A DNA stretch of 64,000 nt from Sanderia malayensis (taxonomy: Eukaryota; Cnidaria; Scyphozoa; Semaeostomeae; Pelagiidae): NCBI GenBank assembly GCA_013076295.1, contig RQOL01000876.1:6126214-6190213 (forward strand), given 5' to 3'. The position numbers and the translations under genes are program-made. The notes beneath the pieces were generated by a model. It was not told the DNA's origin. It ran no database searches and saw nothing but the letters and a program-made list of their open reading frames with translations. Shown here piece by piece: positions 53,991-64,000 of the stretch (the first letter of the stretch is position 1; every line of letters begins with the position of its first letter).

Positions 53991-54564
53991 GATTGGTTGT
54001 TTTTGCACTATACCGATCATTCACCTCTTTTCTGATTGGCCAATTTCGATCCTCTTCTGGGTATAATAATTTGTTAGGTTTTCATTTTCGTTCTCCTTCT
54101 GACGTACTATTCCGATGAGTGTATTATGTTTCAAAGCTATTTTGATTTACATTATGATTTCAGTTATCATTTTGCAGTTTGACCATTCGGTTGGTACTGC
54201 CTGGTGTACCGGCCCCACAATTTGCACGGCAAATCGGGACAATCGACCGTAAAAGCTTATTCATACTCAAGCAATCCGGGCCGGTAGGCTAACCGCCCAA
54301 TTTCTTGAGATAACATTAAGTATTTTAAAATTAACACCTTATTTGGTAATTATTCTCGGACCGTCCACGGGCCATTTCGTCCGGGTGCCAATTTGCGGTT
54401 TTCACCCATTTTATAATGTTTTGTTTTTAGCCAAACCTACTGCCCTTCCTTGTAATGAATAGGGCAAAGATTACGATTGTAATGTTGCTGCACTTGAACT
54501 TTACTTATTTCCAGTCCTTCAATTGCATGAATATAAATATCGTCTATTGTAACGCAAAGTTCCT

Positions 54565-54943
54565 TTAGAGGTACTCACTTGGAGAGTTATGATCAAACCG
54601 CTCATGGCGACCATTTTGAAAAACAACGTCTTCAGGTAAAGCAGCTGATCTGCCAAATATAACATTGTACGGCACGCAATTTGTAGCTTTACTGATTGTA
54701 GTATTTAAAGCAAAAACAAGTCGATGGAGAATTTTGCGCCATTGAGTCTGTTGAATACGACGATGCAAGAAAATTGATCTTAACATGTCTTTGACAGTGC
54801 GCATGTTCCTCTCGGCAAAGCCATTGCCTTGGCTGTGATACGCTGATGATGTTCTTTTTTCGATGCCAGCGTCGTACAAATGTGCCGTCCACATTAGAGC
54901 CTTGATCGGAAAGTAAGTACAAAGGAATGCAGTTCACATACAT
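54565..54943 (-). pseudogene. Integrase core fragment, unit U6
   Basis: Same two-frame fragment, with FAERN (Glu retained). Confidence 0.8.
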
Positions 54944-54949
54944 CCAATT

Positions 54950-56395
54950 GTGGTAAATCCAAAAGGAACAGGTTCAAACGTTCACTTCTGGATTGGAATG
55001 AGGCTACCAAGTATCATATCACTTTGCAAATTTTTCATTGGATAAAATGTAAACTTGTTGAAACAATAAACAACGTGACGTGCCATACTAGACGCTGGGC
55101 AGGGCAAGACCACGAGCACGATTACGCACGGTGAAGTGGCATTTTTGACTTGTTGTTGGAAGCATCAGGTGAAAAGAAGAAAGTTTTCTAGCTGTATGCT
55201 TATGCAACTAATACAACAATTATATTACTTCATTTTTTTGGAAAATGCAAGTTTGAGAAATTTGATGAAACAAGATCGAACATTGAAGTCACAATGTTTG
55301 CTTGAGTGGTTTCAAAACCAATGTTTCTTTATTTTACTGCGTTCAATCCTGAAAATTAAATCCAAGGTTTTTTATGTCGAAGAGTTAAAAAACGTGAATA
55401 GTCAATAAAATTAGTTATTGTTTTTTGTTCAAGCTCAACTTTTAGGATCGCAAGTTTGACTTTTAATTGATATTACTTTCTTCGCTTTCTGGATAATACA
55501 GTGAAATAAAAGCCATCTGTCGCGAGTCACTTCAAGGTTCCTTTGATTAGGATTTGCTACAAAAACAGGTCGTTTCTCTATATTTGATATATTTGAATGT
55601 TATCATTTGTATTTGACATTTCTTATTGACATTTACGTTTCATAGCTTGATTTTGGAATTTCAGCAATAATACATTTCAGCAAATTATTCTTTATCAAGA
55701 GAAGGTGTACGCTCAGTTTGAAGATCAAAGATAAAGATCAAAGATCTCTTCTGTTTGCATGCATTCATTTTAATGAACCTTTCCCCACGACAAGAAAGGC
55801 ACTCCTGTGTTCTTGTCGAAATAAAAATGGCCTTTTGGGGCCTTCTCGATTCGGGCAACGAATTAAAGTTAATAACCAGCAGATAAGCCAACCAAATGGC
55901 GTTTTCTCAATGTTTCTGAAACGTCTAACTGCACTGCAGCAAAGATTACCGCCATTGATGAATTGATAATAAAGCCAGCATGCGGCTAAACGGAGGAGGA
56001 TTTAAGGCCACGCGCAGGCTAGAATCCGACAAACATCTTCACATAAAAACAAACATACATCTTCACAAGATTTTCTCTCGAGAAGGACTCGTTCCGCTAC
56101 GCAGCAGCAACAACAGCAAGCGGCTTTGAACGTCTAGAGAACGTTAGATATGTAAAGGTTGACTATACATATCTAACGTTCAATAAACTTTGAGGAATTT
56201 TTTAATCCAACTTAACAGCTCCTCGACATAGCAAGCCCTTAATGGCAATATATAATAATCCGAACCTACGTAAAACGGGCGGTACGTGTCAAATCAAAAC
56301 AAACTCAAGTAGAAAATGTTGGTCATAATAATTAAAAAGTGAACGTGAGTAAGGTACATGAATTTGCAATCAGCTATTTAACTACATGTTGTTCA
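54950..56395. other. Non-coding interval of U6
   Basis: Homologous to 44410-45860, with the hairpin at 56139-56181. No gene supported. Confidence 0.5.
56139..56181. repeat. Perfect 16-bp-arm hairpin, U6
   Basis: Arms 56139-56154 and 56166-56181. Confidence 0.92.
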
Positions 56396-56399
56396 TGCA

Positions 56400-57195
56400 T
56401 TACACAGCAGCCAATCTATTTTCCCCAGCGTCTGAAGCTAAATCTTCTGAAGCGGTATCTTCTGTAGCTGATGCGTCTGAAGCGATATCTTCTGTAGCTG
56501 TGCCCTGAAGCGATATCTTCTGTAGCTGATGCGCCTGACGATATCTTCTGTAGCTGATGCGCCTGAAGCTAACACGCCTCAAGCGAACACGTCTGAAGCT
56601 AACTCGCCTGAAGCTGACACGCCTGAAGCTGACACGCCTGAAGCTGACACGCCTGAAGCTGACACGTCTGAAGAAGGGTTTTGGGTCTGCTTGATCGGAC
56701 AAATCTTCATTTGGATCTCCTGGCAGAACCAATGGTCAAATATTTAGTTAACGCAACGTTAATTGCGCTGATTAAATTTACATATTGAATTATATAATTG
56801 ACTTACTGTTTTCTATTTCAGTCTCATCTTCATCCTCACTTGGCTCTTCTGACTCATCAGCATCGGACTCAGATTCTGGATCAGCATCGGACTGAGATTC
56901 TGGACCAGCATCAACATCGCCATCAGATTCAGCATCGGATTCGGCATCAGGGGCTTCTTTTGCTTGATCTTGCTGTTCCTCTGCCGCACCTACAAGATAA
57001 AACAACATTTCATCGAACTTTTCCGCCCAACGTATCTATCATACAAGTCAGTAGCTATGATAATTTACAAAACAAATATAGTACAGTTGACGATTTTATG
57101 AAAAGGCGATAGAGAAAGATTAATAACGCCGTAAATTTACCGAGTTGGCAGAAAACCAATCCGAGCAGAAGGATTGCCAAGAAAATTGACTTCAT
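56400..57195 (-). pseudogene. Repeat precursor, copy 6 (frame switches from cationic to acidic)
   Basis: Exons 57141-57195, 56807-56989 and 56400-56719; about 185 codons. Exons 1-2 match copy 3. Exon 3 starts with five RRVSF pentads, RRVRL, RRVSF and RRISY. Two separate 2-base losses near 56500 and 56540 then move the frame so that it ends in an acidic tail (ATEDIASDASATEDTASEDL...NRLAAV). The WGK end is lost. It is either a decayed copy or a consensus error. Confidence 0.6.
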
Positions 57196-57821
57196 CTTCA
57201 GCTTGAATGAGCCACAAACCAATCTGTCAATTCAAATGAAAAGAAAAAATTATACATAAATTGTACTGCACATTAAATCGTGCAGACGAAGAGCTATTTA
57301 ACAAGTTCAATTTTGTGTAAAAAATTACAAACCTGTGTGCAGTAAAACTATGCTTTCACCGAAACGATTAGTGGAGTGACTTGATGGGCAATGTGCAGTG
57401 AAATTTATGTGCCACTAAACAATAGAAAATTCCAATCTTCATTGGAATAACAGAGGAAGAACTTCGTAGAGCTTCTCCCTCAAAACAAAGCAGTACCAAG
57501 TGACAAATATACAAACAAATGCAAGCATAATTGCATTTGTTGCCTCTTTGATGTAAAATCAAACCCTTTTTCTCCTACCCTTTGTTCGAAGGAAGTATTT
57601 TTTCTTTTTATGAGAGAGGAAGATTTGGTAAGAACGTCTTTGTTAGTAACAATGGGAAATTTCATTAGTCGCATTGTTGGTCATCATTGAAATCCGCACA
57701 GAGTTGATTAACAAAGCATGAACAACAAGCAAAGCAAAGGTAAAACACATAACTCCATCGCTGCAGAAAAGCAAGACATTCTAAGAAGAAAAAAGCGAAC
57801 AACAATCCATCACAGACTGCC

Positions 57822-58336
57822 ATGGCAACAACCAGGCACCCCACAAGAAAAACATAGGTGACAATTGTTGGAGACTCGCAACTCCTGAGAATTAATGAGG
57901 AAAAAATTAACAATGACAAGCACCATCAAGTTGAAATACGAACACAATCAGGAATGAAAATCAAGCAAGCGGGAACAAGGCTTGTATAACCGATAGTGAC
58001 GTCATAATTGTACACGCTGCATCTAACGACTTGAGATCATCAGCGCCAGAAAAACTTGCGTCAGAAATCACGAACACATTGAAATCCATCCAAGAAAAGA
58101 ACCCCACATCAAAGATAGCTTTCTCCTCCATATTCAGACGACAAGACAAAGAGCTGAATGCGAAAGCCACAAAACTGGACAAGATGCTCGAAGAAGAACT
58201 GATGATCAATGGATTTGACATTAATGATAATAATAACATTCTTTTTTCAAATTTAGCTCACGACGGTCTACACATCAACCAGGGCGGAGGGCGTAAATTT
58301 GCAGGTATTTTAATTAATTTTATTAAATGCTGCTAA
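57822..58336 (+). pseudogene. LINE-B ORF1, SGNH-esterase-like, unit U7
   Basis: The start region is frameshifted near 57972. The frame 58031-58336 is valuable because it joins the middle of ORF1 to its true end: ...NNILFSNLAHDGLHINQGG and ...ILINFIKCC. It thus shows block V with Asp and His (DGLH), completing the SGNH signature. Confidence 0.7.
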
Positions 58337-58402
58337 GGAAGTCGCAGCACAAAAATTGACCAAGGCGACAAGGAAAAATCAAAGCATAAGCCGCTTGTAA
58401 GG

Positions 58403-60190
58403 AAGAGAAATGGTCTTAAAATAGCTTTTTTAAACATCGTGTTCGTAAGAAAAAGAGGACATGAACTGAATCTGCTGCTTCACAATCGTGAAATTGACAT
58501 CATAGGTCTCAGTGAAACGAGGCTAGATGAAAGGATAAGCGATTCTGAGGCCTCGATTCCTGGCTACCACATTATCAGAAACGACCGTAATATAAACGGT
58601 GCTGGGGTAGCTATTTACATTAAAGACACCGTACCTAGTCCGGTAATGAAGTACAAATGCGACGATTTAGAACTTTTATGCTTGGAAATTATGCAAAACA
58701 TTCCAAACCATTTTTTCCTAGCATGCTGGTATCGACCCCCAAAATCTGGGAATGATACAAGAAGCTTTGAAAACCTAAGAAACCTTTTATCCATTCTGGA
58801 TGAAGAAGAAAAGGAAATAATCCTTATCGGTGATGCAAACTGTGACTTTAAAAACAACACCAAACACCCAAATACAAAAAGCCTCAGAAGTATCCACAGA
58901 GAACTTCAACTGACTCAATTAGTCAAGGATTATACAAGAGTAGCAATTGTACAAGCTGGCGAAAATAACACCAGAACTACGAAAAGCTTGATAGACCATT
59001 TCTCTTGTAACAAACCTAACTTAATTATCAAACGTGATGTACTAGAAACAGGAATGGTAGATCATTACTTGGTTTATGGGATAAGAAAAATAGGAACAAA
59101 AAAGCTACAATGGAAGAACCCAAAATATGTGGAGACCAGGAACCTTAAAAAATATAACAAACTCGCGTTTCAATATGATCTCCAAAAAATTAACTGGGAG
59201 CAAATTCTCTTCCCCTTATATCATGAACCAAGTGAAATGGTTCAATTATTTCAAGAAATATCTGAGACAAATTTGGAAATTTATGCACCGCTTAAAAAAT
59301 TTCGGGTACGTGATGAACATGCTCCATGGTTATCTCCGTCACTAAGAGATTTGATAAGAAGGAGAAACCGAGCAAAATGGGAAGCTGTAGGGAAGCCCGA
59401 GCTATGGCCTGAGTACAAACTGTTGCGTAATGAAACTACTAATGAAGTAAACAAAGCAATAGAAGGCTATTACAAGGGTGATAGACGAAAACGAAGGTAA
59501 ACCTGAGAAAATGTGCAAGACCATAAATAAAGTCTTGGGTAAGACGAAGGATATGAAATCGATTAACAGTCTAAAGGCAAACAATAAGATATGAACTGAG
59601 AATCGGGAAATAGCAAATGCCTTCAATGGTCACTTCGTTTCGGTTGTACCTGAAATTGCTCAAAAGTAGAAAGTAAAGTAGGTGATGATCCAATCAAACA
59701 CATAAAACAAAACATCCAAACTAGATTTTCGTTCAAAGAAATAACCTTGGATGGCGTTTTGCTCTCACTACAGCAGCTAAAATGGCAACGCAAGTGGACC
59801 GGATAAAGTACCTACCACGCTTGTCAAAGATGCATCTGAGCAAATCGCTTTACCTTTAGCAATGATCTTGAAAGTCTCTCTAGATAATGGTATATTCTTG
59901 AACTGTGGAAATTAGCCAGGGTAGCACCGATTTATAAATCAAGAGCGAGAGATGATGAAAATAATGATAGACCAATCTCTGTTCTTGGCATCTTTTCTAG
60001 AATTTTTGAAAAAAATCACTCATGACAGCTTTTCGAGTATCCTGATGTAAATAACACCCTTACTAAAAATCAATATGCCTTTCGGAAATTTCATTCGACG
60101 ATTACTTCAATGTTTGGCAGTAAAGATTATTGGTTGCAAAATGTCGACAATCGGAATGTCAACATGACTTTATTCTTGACCTAAAACATT
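58403..60190 (+). pseudogene. LINE-B ORF2, unit U7 (only copy with continuous endonuclease)
   Basis: One frame, 58439-59500 (353 codons), spans the whole apurinic-endonuclease-like domain: IIGLSETRLDERIS (Glu), GAGVAIYIKD, ACWYRPP, ILIGDANCD (Asp) and TGMVDHYLVYG (His). The linker to RT ends in KGDRRKRR. A six-T run near 58711 keeps the frame; the other units have five. The RT finger segment downstream is broken and stops at the hairpin. No RT palm remains, so the element is dead. Confidence 0.85.
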
Positions 60191-60201
60191 ATTGATTATT
60201 C

Positions 60202-60263
60202 AACAATAGATTATTGATCGAACAATAGATCATTCAATAATCTATTGTTCCATCTCCGGTGAT
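60202..60263. repeat. Hairpin plus altered palindrome, unit U7
   Basis: Arms 60202-60217 and 60234-60249 are perfect. The following palindrome has one change (ATCTCCGGTGAT). Confidence 0.9.
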
Positions 60264-60789
60264 GATTGGTTGTTTTTGCACTATACCGATCATTCACCTC
60301 TTTTCTGATTGGCCAATTTCGATCCTCTTCTGGGTATAATAATTTGTTAGGTTTTCATTTTCGTTCTCCTTCTGACGTACTATTCCGATGAGTGTATTAT
60401 GTTTCAAAGCTATTTTGATTTACATTATGATTTCAGTTATCATTTTGCAGTTTGACCATTCGGTTGGTACTGCCTGGTGTACCGGCCCACAATTTGCACG
60501 GCAAATCGGGTCAATCGACCGTAAAAGCTTATTCATACTCAAGCAATCCGGGCCGGTAGGCTAACCGCCCAATTTCTTGAGATAACATTAAGTATTTTAA
60601 AATTAACACCTTATTTGGTAATTATTCTCGGACCGTCCACGGGCCATTTCGTCCGGGTGCCAATTTGCGGTTTTCACCATTTTATAATGTTTTGTCTTTA
60701 GCCAAACCTACTGCCCTTCCTTGTAATGAATAGGGCAAAGATTACGATTGTAATGTTGCTGCACTTGAATTTTTCTTATTTCCAGTCCT

Positions 60790-61213
60790 TCAATTGCATG
60801 AATATAAATATCGTCTATTGTAACGCAAAGTTCCTTTAGAGGTACTCACTTGGAGAGTTATGATCAAACCGCTCATGGCGACCATTTTGAAAAACAACGT
60901 CTTCAGGTAAAGCAGCTGATCTGCCAATATAACATTGTACGGCACGCAATTTGTAGCTTTACTGATTGTAGTATTTAAAGCAAAAACAAGTCGATGGAGA
61001 ATTTTGCGCCATTGAGTCTGTTGAATACGACGATGCAAGAAAATTGATCTTAACATGTCTTTGACAGTGCGCATGTTCCTCTCGGCAAAGCCATTGCCTT
61101 GGCTGTGATACGCTGATGATGTTCTTTTTTCGATGCCAGCGTCGTACAAATGTGCCGTCCACATTAGAGCCTTGATCGGAAAGTAAATACAAAGGAATGC
61201 AGTTCACATACAT
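60790..61213 (-). pseudogene. Integrase core fragment, unit U7
   Basis: Same two-frame fragment with one further lost base near 60928, which changes the C-terminal end. Confidence 0.8.
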
Positions 61214-61219
61214 CCAATT

Positions 61220-62640
61220 GTGGTAAATCCAAAAGGAACAGGTTCAAACGTTCACTTTTGGATTGGAATGAGGCTACCAAGTATCATATCACTTTGCAAA
61301 TTTTTCATTGGATAAAGTGTAAACTTGTTGAAACAATAAACAACGTGACGTGCCATACTAGACGCTGGGCAGGGCAAGACCACGAGCACGATTACGCACG
61401 GTGAAGTGGCATTTTTGACTTGTTGTTGGAAGCATCAGGTGAAAAGAAGAAAGTTTTCAAGCTGTATGCTTATGCAACTAATACAACAATTATATTACTT
61501 CATTTTTTTGGAAAATGCAAGTTTGAGAAATTTGATGAAACAAGATCGAACATTGAAGTCAAATGTTTGCTTGAGTGGTTTCAAAACCAATGTTTCTTTA
61601 TTTTACTGCGTTCAATCCTGAAAATTAAATCCAAGGTTTTTTATGTCGAAGAGTTAAAAAACGTGAATAGTCAATAAAATTAGTTATTGTTTTTTGTTCA
61701 AGCTCAACTTTTAGATCGCAAGTTTGACTTTTAATTGATATTACTTTCTTCGCTTTCTGGATAATACAGTGAAATAAAAGCCATCTGTCGCGAGTCACCT
61801 CAAGGTTCCTTTGATTAGGATTTGCTACAAAAACCAGGTCGTTTCCTCTATATTTTGATATATTTGAATGTTATCATTTTGTATTTGACATTTCTTATTG
61901 ACATTTACGTTTCATAGCTTGATTTTGGAATTTCAGCAATAATACATTTCAGCAAATTATTCTTTATCAAGAGAAGGTGTACGCTCAGTTTGAAGATCAA
62001 AGATAAAGATCAAAGATCTCTTCTGTTTGCATGCATTCATTTTAATGAACCTTTCCCCACGACAAGAAAGGCACTCCTGTGTTCTTGTCGAAATAAAAAT
62101 GGCCTTTTGGGGTCTTCTCGATTCGGGCAACGAATAAAAGTTAATAACCAGCAGATACGCCAACCAAATGGCGTTTTCTCAATGTTTCTGAGAGGTCTAA
62201 CTGCACTGCAGCAAAGATTACCGCCATTGATGAATTGATAATAAAGCCAGCATGCGCTAAACGGAGGAGGATTTAAGGCCACGCGCAGGCTAGAATCCGA
62301 CAAAACATATCATTCACAAGATTTTTTCTCGAGAAGGACTCGTTTCCGCTACGCAGCAGCAACAACAGCAAGCGGCTTTGAACATCTAGAGAACGTTAGA
62401 TATGTAAAGGTTGACTATACATATCTAACGTTCAATAAACTTTGAGGAATTTTTAATCCAACTTAACAGCTCCTCGACATAGCAGCCCCTTAATGGCAAT
62501 ATATAATAATCCGAACCTACGTAAAACGGGCGGTACGTGTCAAATCAAAACAAACTCAAGTAGAAATGTTGGTCATAATAATTAAAAAGTGAACGTGAGT
62601 AAGGTACATGAATTTGCAATCAGCTATTTAACTACATGTT
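61220..62640. other. Non-coding interval of U7
   Basis: Homologous to 44410-45860, with the hairpin at 62391-62433. Extra or missing single bases in runs are common (for example 61836-61880). Confidence 0.5.
62391..62433. repeat. Perfect 16-bp-arm hairpin, U7
   Basis: Arms 62391-62406 and 62418-62433. Confidence 0.92.
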
Positions 62641-62651
62641 TGTTCAATGCA

Positions 62652-63426
62652 TTACACAGCAGCCAATCTATTTTCCCCAGCGTCTGAAGCTAAATCTTCT
62701 GAAGCGGTATCTTCTGTAGCTGATGCGTCTGAAGCGATATCTTCTGTAGCTGATGCGCCTGAAGCGAAGCGATATCTTCTGTAGCTGATGCGCCTGAAGC
62801 TAACACGCCTCAAGCGAACACGTCTGAAGCTAACTCGCCTGAAGCTGACACGCCTGAAGCTGACACGCCTGAAGCTGACACGCCTGAAGCTGACACGTCT
62901 GAAGAAGGGTTTTGGGTCTGCTTGATCGGACAAATCTTCATTTGGATCTCCTGGCAGAACCAATGGTCAAATATTTAGTTAACGCAACGTTAATTGCGCT
63001 GATTAAATTTACATATTGAATTATATAATTGACTTACTGTTTTCTATTTCAGTCTCATCTTCATCCTCACTTGGCTCTTCTGACTCATCAGCATCGGACT
63101 CAGATTCTGGATCAGCATCGGACTGAGATTCTGGACCAGCATCAACATCGCCATCAGATTCAGCATCGGATTCGGCATCAGGGGCTTCTTTTGCTTGATC
63201 TTGCTGTTCCTCTGCCGCACCTACAAGATAAAACAACATTTCATCGAACTTTTCCGCCCAACGTATCTATCATACAAGTCAGTAGCTATGATAATATACA
63301 AAACAAATATAGTACAGTTGACGATTTTATGAAAAGGCGATAGAGAAAGATTAATAACGCCGTAAATTTACCGAGTTGGCAGAAAACCAATCCGAGCAGA
63401 AGGATTGCCAAGAAAATTGACTTCAT
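62652..63426 (-). pseudogene. Repeat precursor, copy 7 (frame switches from cationic to acidic)
   Basis: Exons 63372-63426, 63038-63220 and 62652-62950; about 178 codons. Five RRVSF pentads, RRVRL, RRVSF, RRISY and RRYRF are followed by a 5-base duplication (gaagc, near 62765). This moves translation into the acidic frame, ending ...SDAGENRLAAV. The lesion differs from that of copy 6 but leads to the same final frame. Confidence 0.6.
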
Positions 63427-63463
63427 CTTCAGCTTGAATGAGCCACAAACCAATCTGTCAATT

Positions 63464-64000
63464 CAAATGAAAAGAAAAAATTATACATAAATTGTACTGC
63501 ACATTAAATCGTGCAGACGAAGAGCTATTTAACAAGTTCAATTTTTTGTAAAAAATTACAAACCTGTGTGCAGTAAAACTATGCTTTCACCGAAACGATT
63601 AGTGGAGTGACTTGATTGGCAATGTGCAGTGAAATTTATGTGCCACTAAACAATAGAAAATTCCAATCTTCATTGGAATAACAGAGGAAGAACTTCGCAG
63701 AGCTTCTCCCTCAAAACAAAGCAGTAACCAAGTGACAAATATACAAACAAATGCAAGCATAATTGCATTTGTTGCCTCTTTGATGTAAAATCAAACCCTT
63801 TTTCCTCCTACCCTTTGTTCGAAGGAAGTATTTTTTCTCTTATGAGAGAGGAAGATTTGGTAAAGAACGTCTTTGTTAGTAACAATGGGAAATTTCATTA
63901 GTCGCATTGTTGGTCATCATTGAAATCCGCACAGAGTTGATTAACAAAGCATGAACAACAAGCAAAGCATAGGTAAAACACATAACTCCATCGCTGCAGA
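63464..64000. repeat. Start of array unit U8
   Basis: The upstream flank of precursor copy 7 and the beginning of the next LINE-B ORF1 leader, as at 37266-37800. It is cut by the window end, so the array continues beyond it. Confidence 0.85.

Larger units (their letters stand above)
51918..57232. repeat. Array unit U6 (deleted form)
   Basis: Shares the 960-bp deletion with U5 (junction 52266/52267). About 5.3 kb; the small excess over U5 comes mainly from a longer repeat tract in exon 3. Confidence 0.88.
57233..63463. repeat. Array unit U7 (full length)
   Basis: 6231 bp between precursor start codons with no large insertion. It is the cleanest example of the complete unit, although it has many single-base indels after about 60 kb. 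Confidence 0.88.

Overview
The window looks like a repeat-rich piece of an animal genome, most likely a cnidarian (possibly a coral or sea anemone). This is inferred from three things: a mixture of DIRS-like, Ty3/Gypsy-like, jockey/CR1-like and Mutator-like elements; small GT-AG introns; and the absence of any bacterial gene organisation. No conserved single-copy host gene, rRNA, tRNA or CRISPR array was recognised.

The backbone is a tandem array. One composite unit of about 6.2 kb is repeated seven times in the same orientation, followed by the start of an eighth (units U1-U8). Each unit carries, left to right: remains of a LINE (LINE-B: an SGNH-esterase-like ORF1, then an endonuclease/RT ORF2 cut off inside the RT domain); a 16-bp-arm hairpin and a CCAAT/TATA-like patch; a decayed minus-strand retroviral-type integrase fragment; about 1.4 kb of apparently non-coding DNA; and a small three-exon minus-strand gene. 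After later insertions are subtracted, U2, U3, U4 and U7 are 6.20, 6.23, 6.22 and 6.23 kb. U5 and U6 share a 960-bp deletion and are about 5.3 kb. U1 is cut at its left edge by another LINE (LINE-A).

The three-exon gene is the most interesting content. It encodes a signal peptide (exon 1), a very acidic pro-region (exon 2) and an exon 3 built of 15-bp repeats. In copies 2-5 these repeats read as 14-17 pentapeptides of the form R-R-hydrophobic-S/R-aromatic, ending in ...WGK-stop, a possible amidation signal. This architecture resembles secreted prepropeptides of cationic antimicrobial peptides or neuropeptides. Copy 1 reads the same repeats in an acidic S-A-S-D frame, and copies 6 and 7 switch from the cationic to the acidic frame partway through.

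Later insertions interrupt the array. U2 and U3 share a decayed DIRS-like retroelement at the same site. In U2 it has been split by a 3.4-kb fold-back element whose arms each carry a copy of a C2H2 zinc-finger/acidic gene. In U3 it holds a 5' truncated LINE and a 5.46-kb Ty3/Gypsy element (Gypsy-1). U2 also has a 535-bp solo LTR. U3 also has a 4.36-kb Gypsy element (Gypsy-2). U4 has a 3.16-kb Mutator-like DNA transposon with an intact 711-residue transposase. Because sibling units provide the empty sites, several target-site duplications can be read directly.
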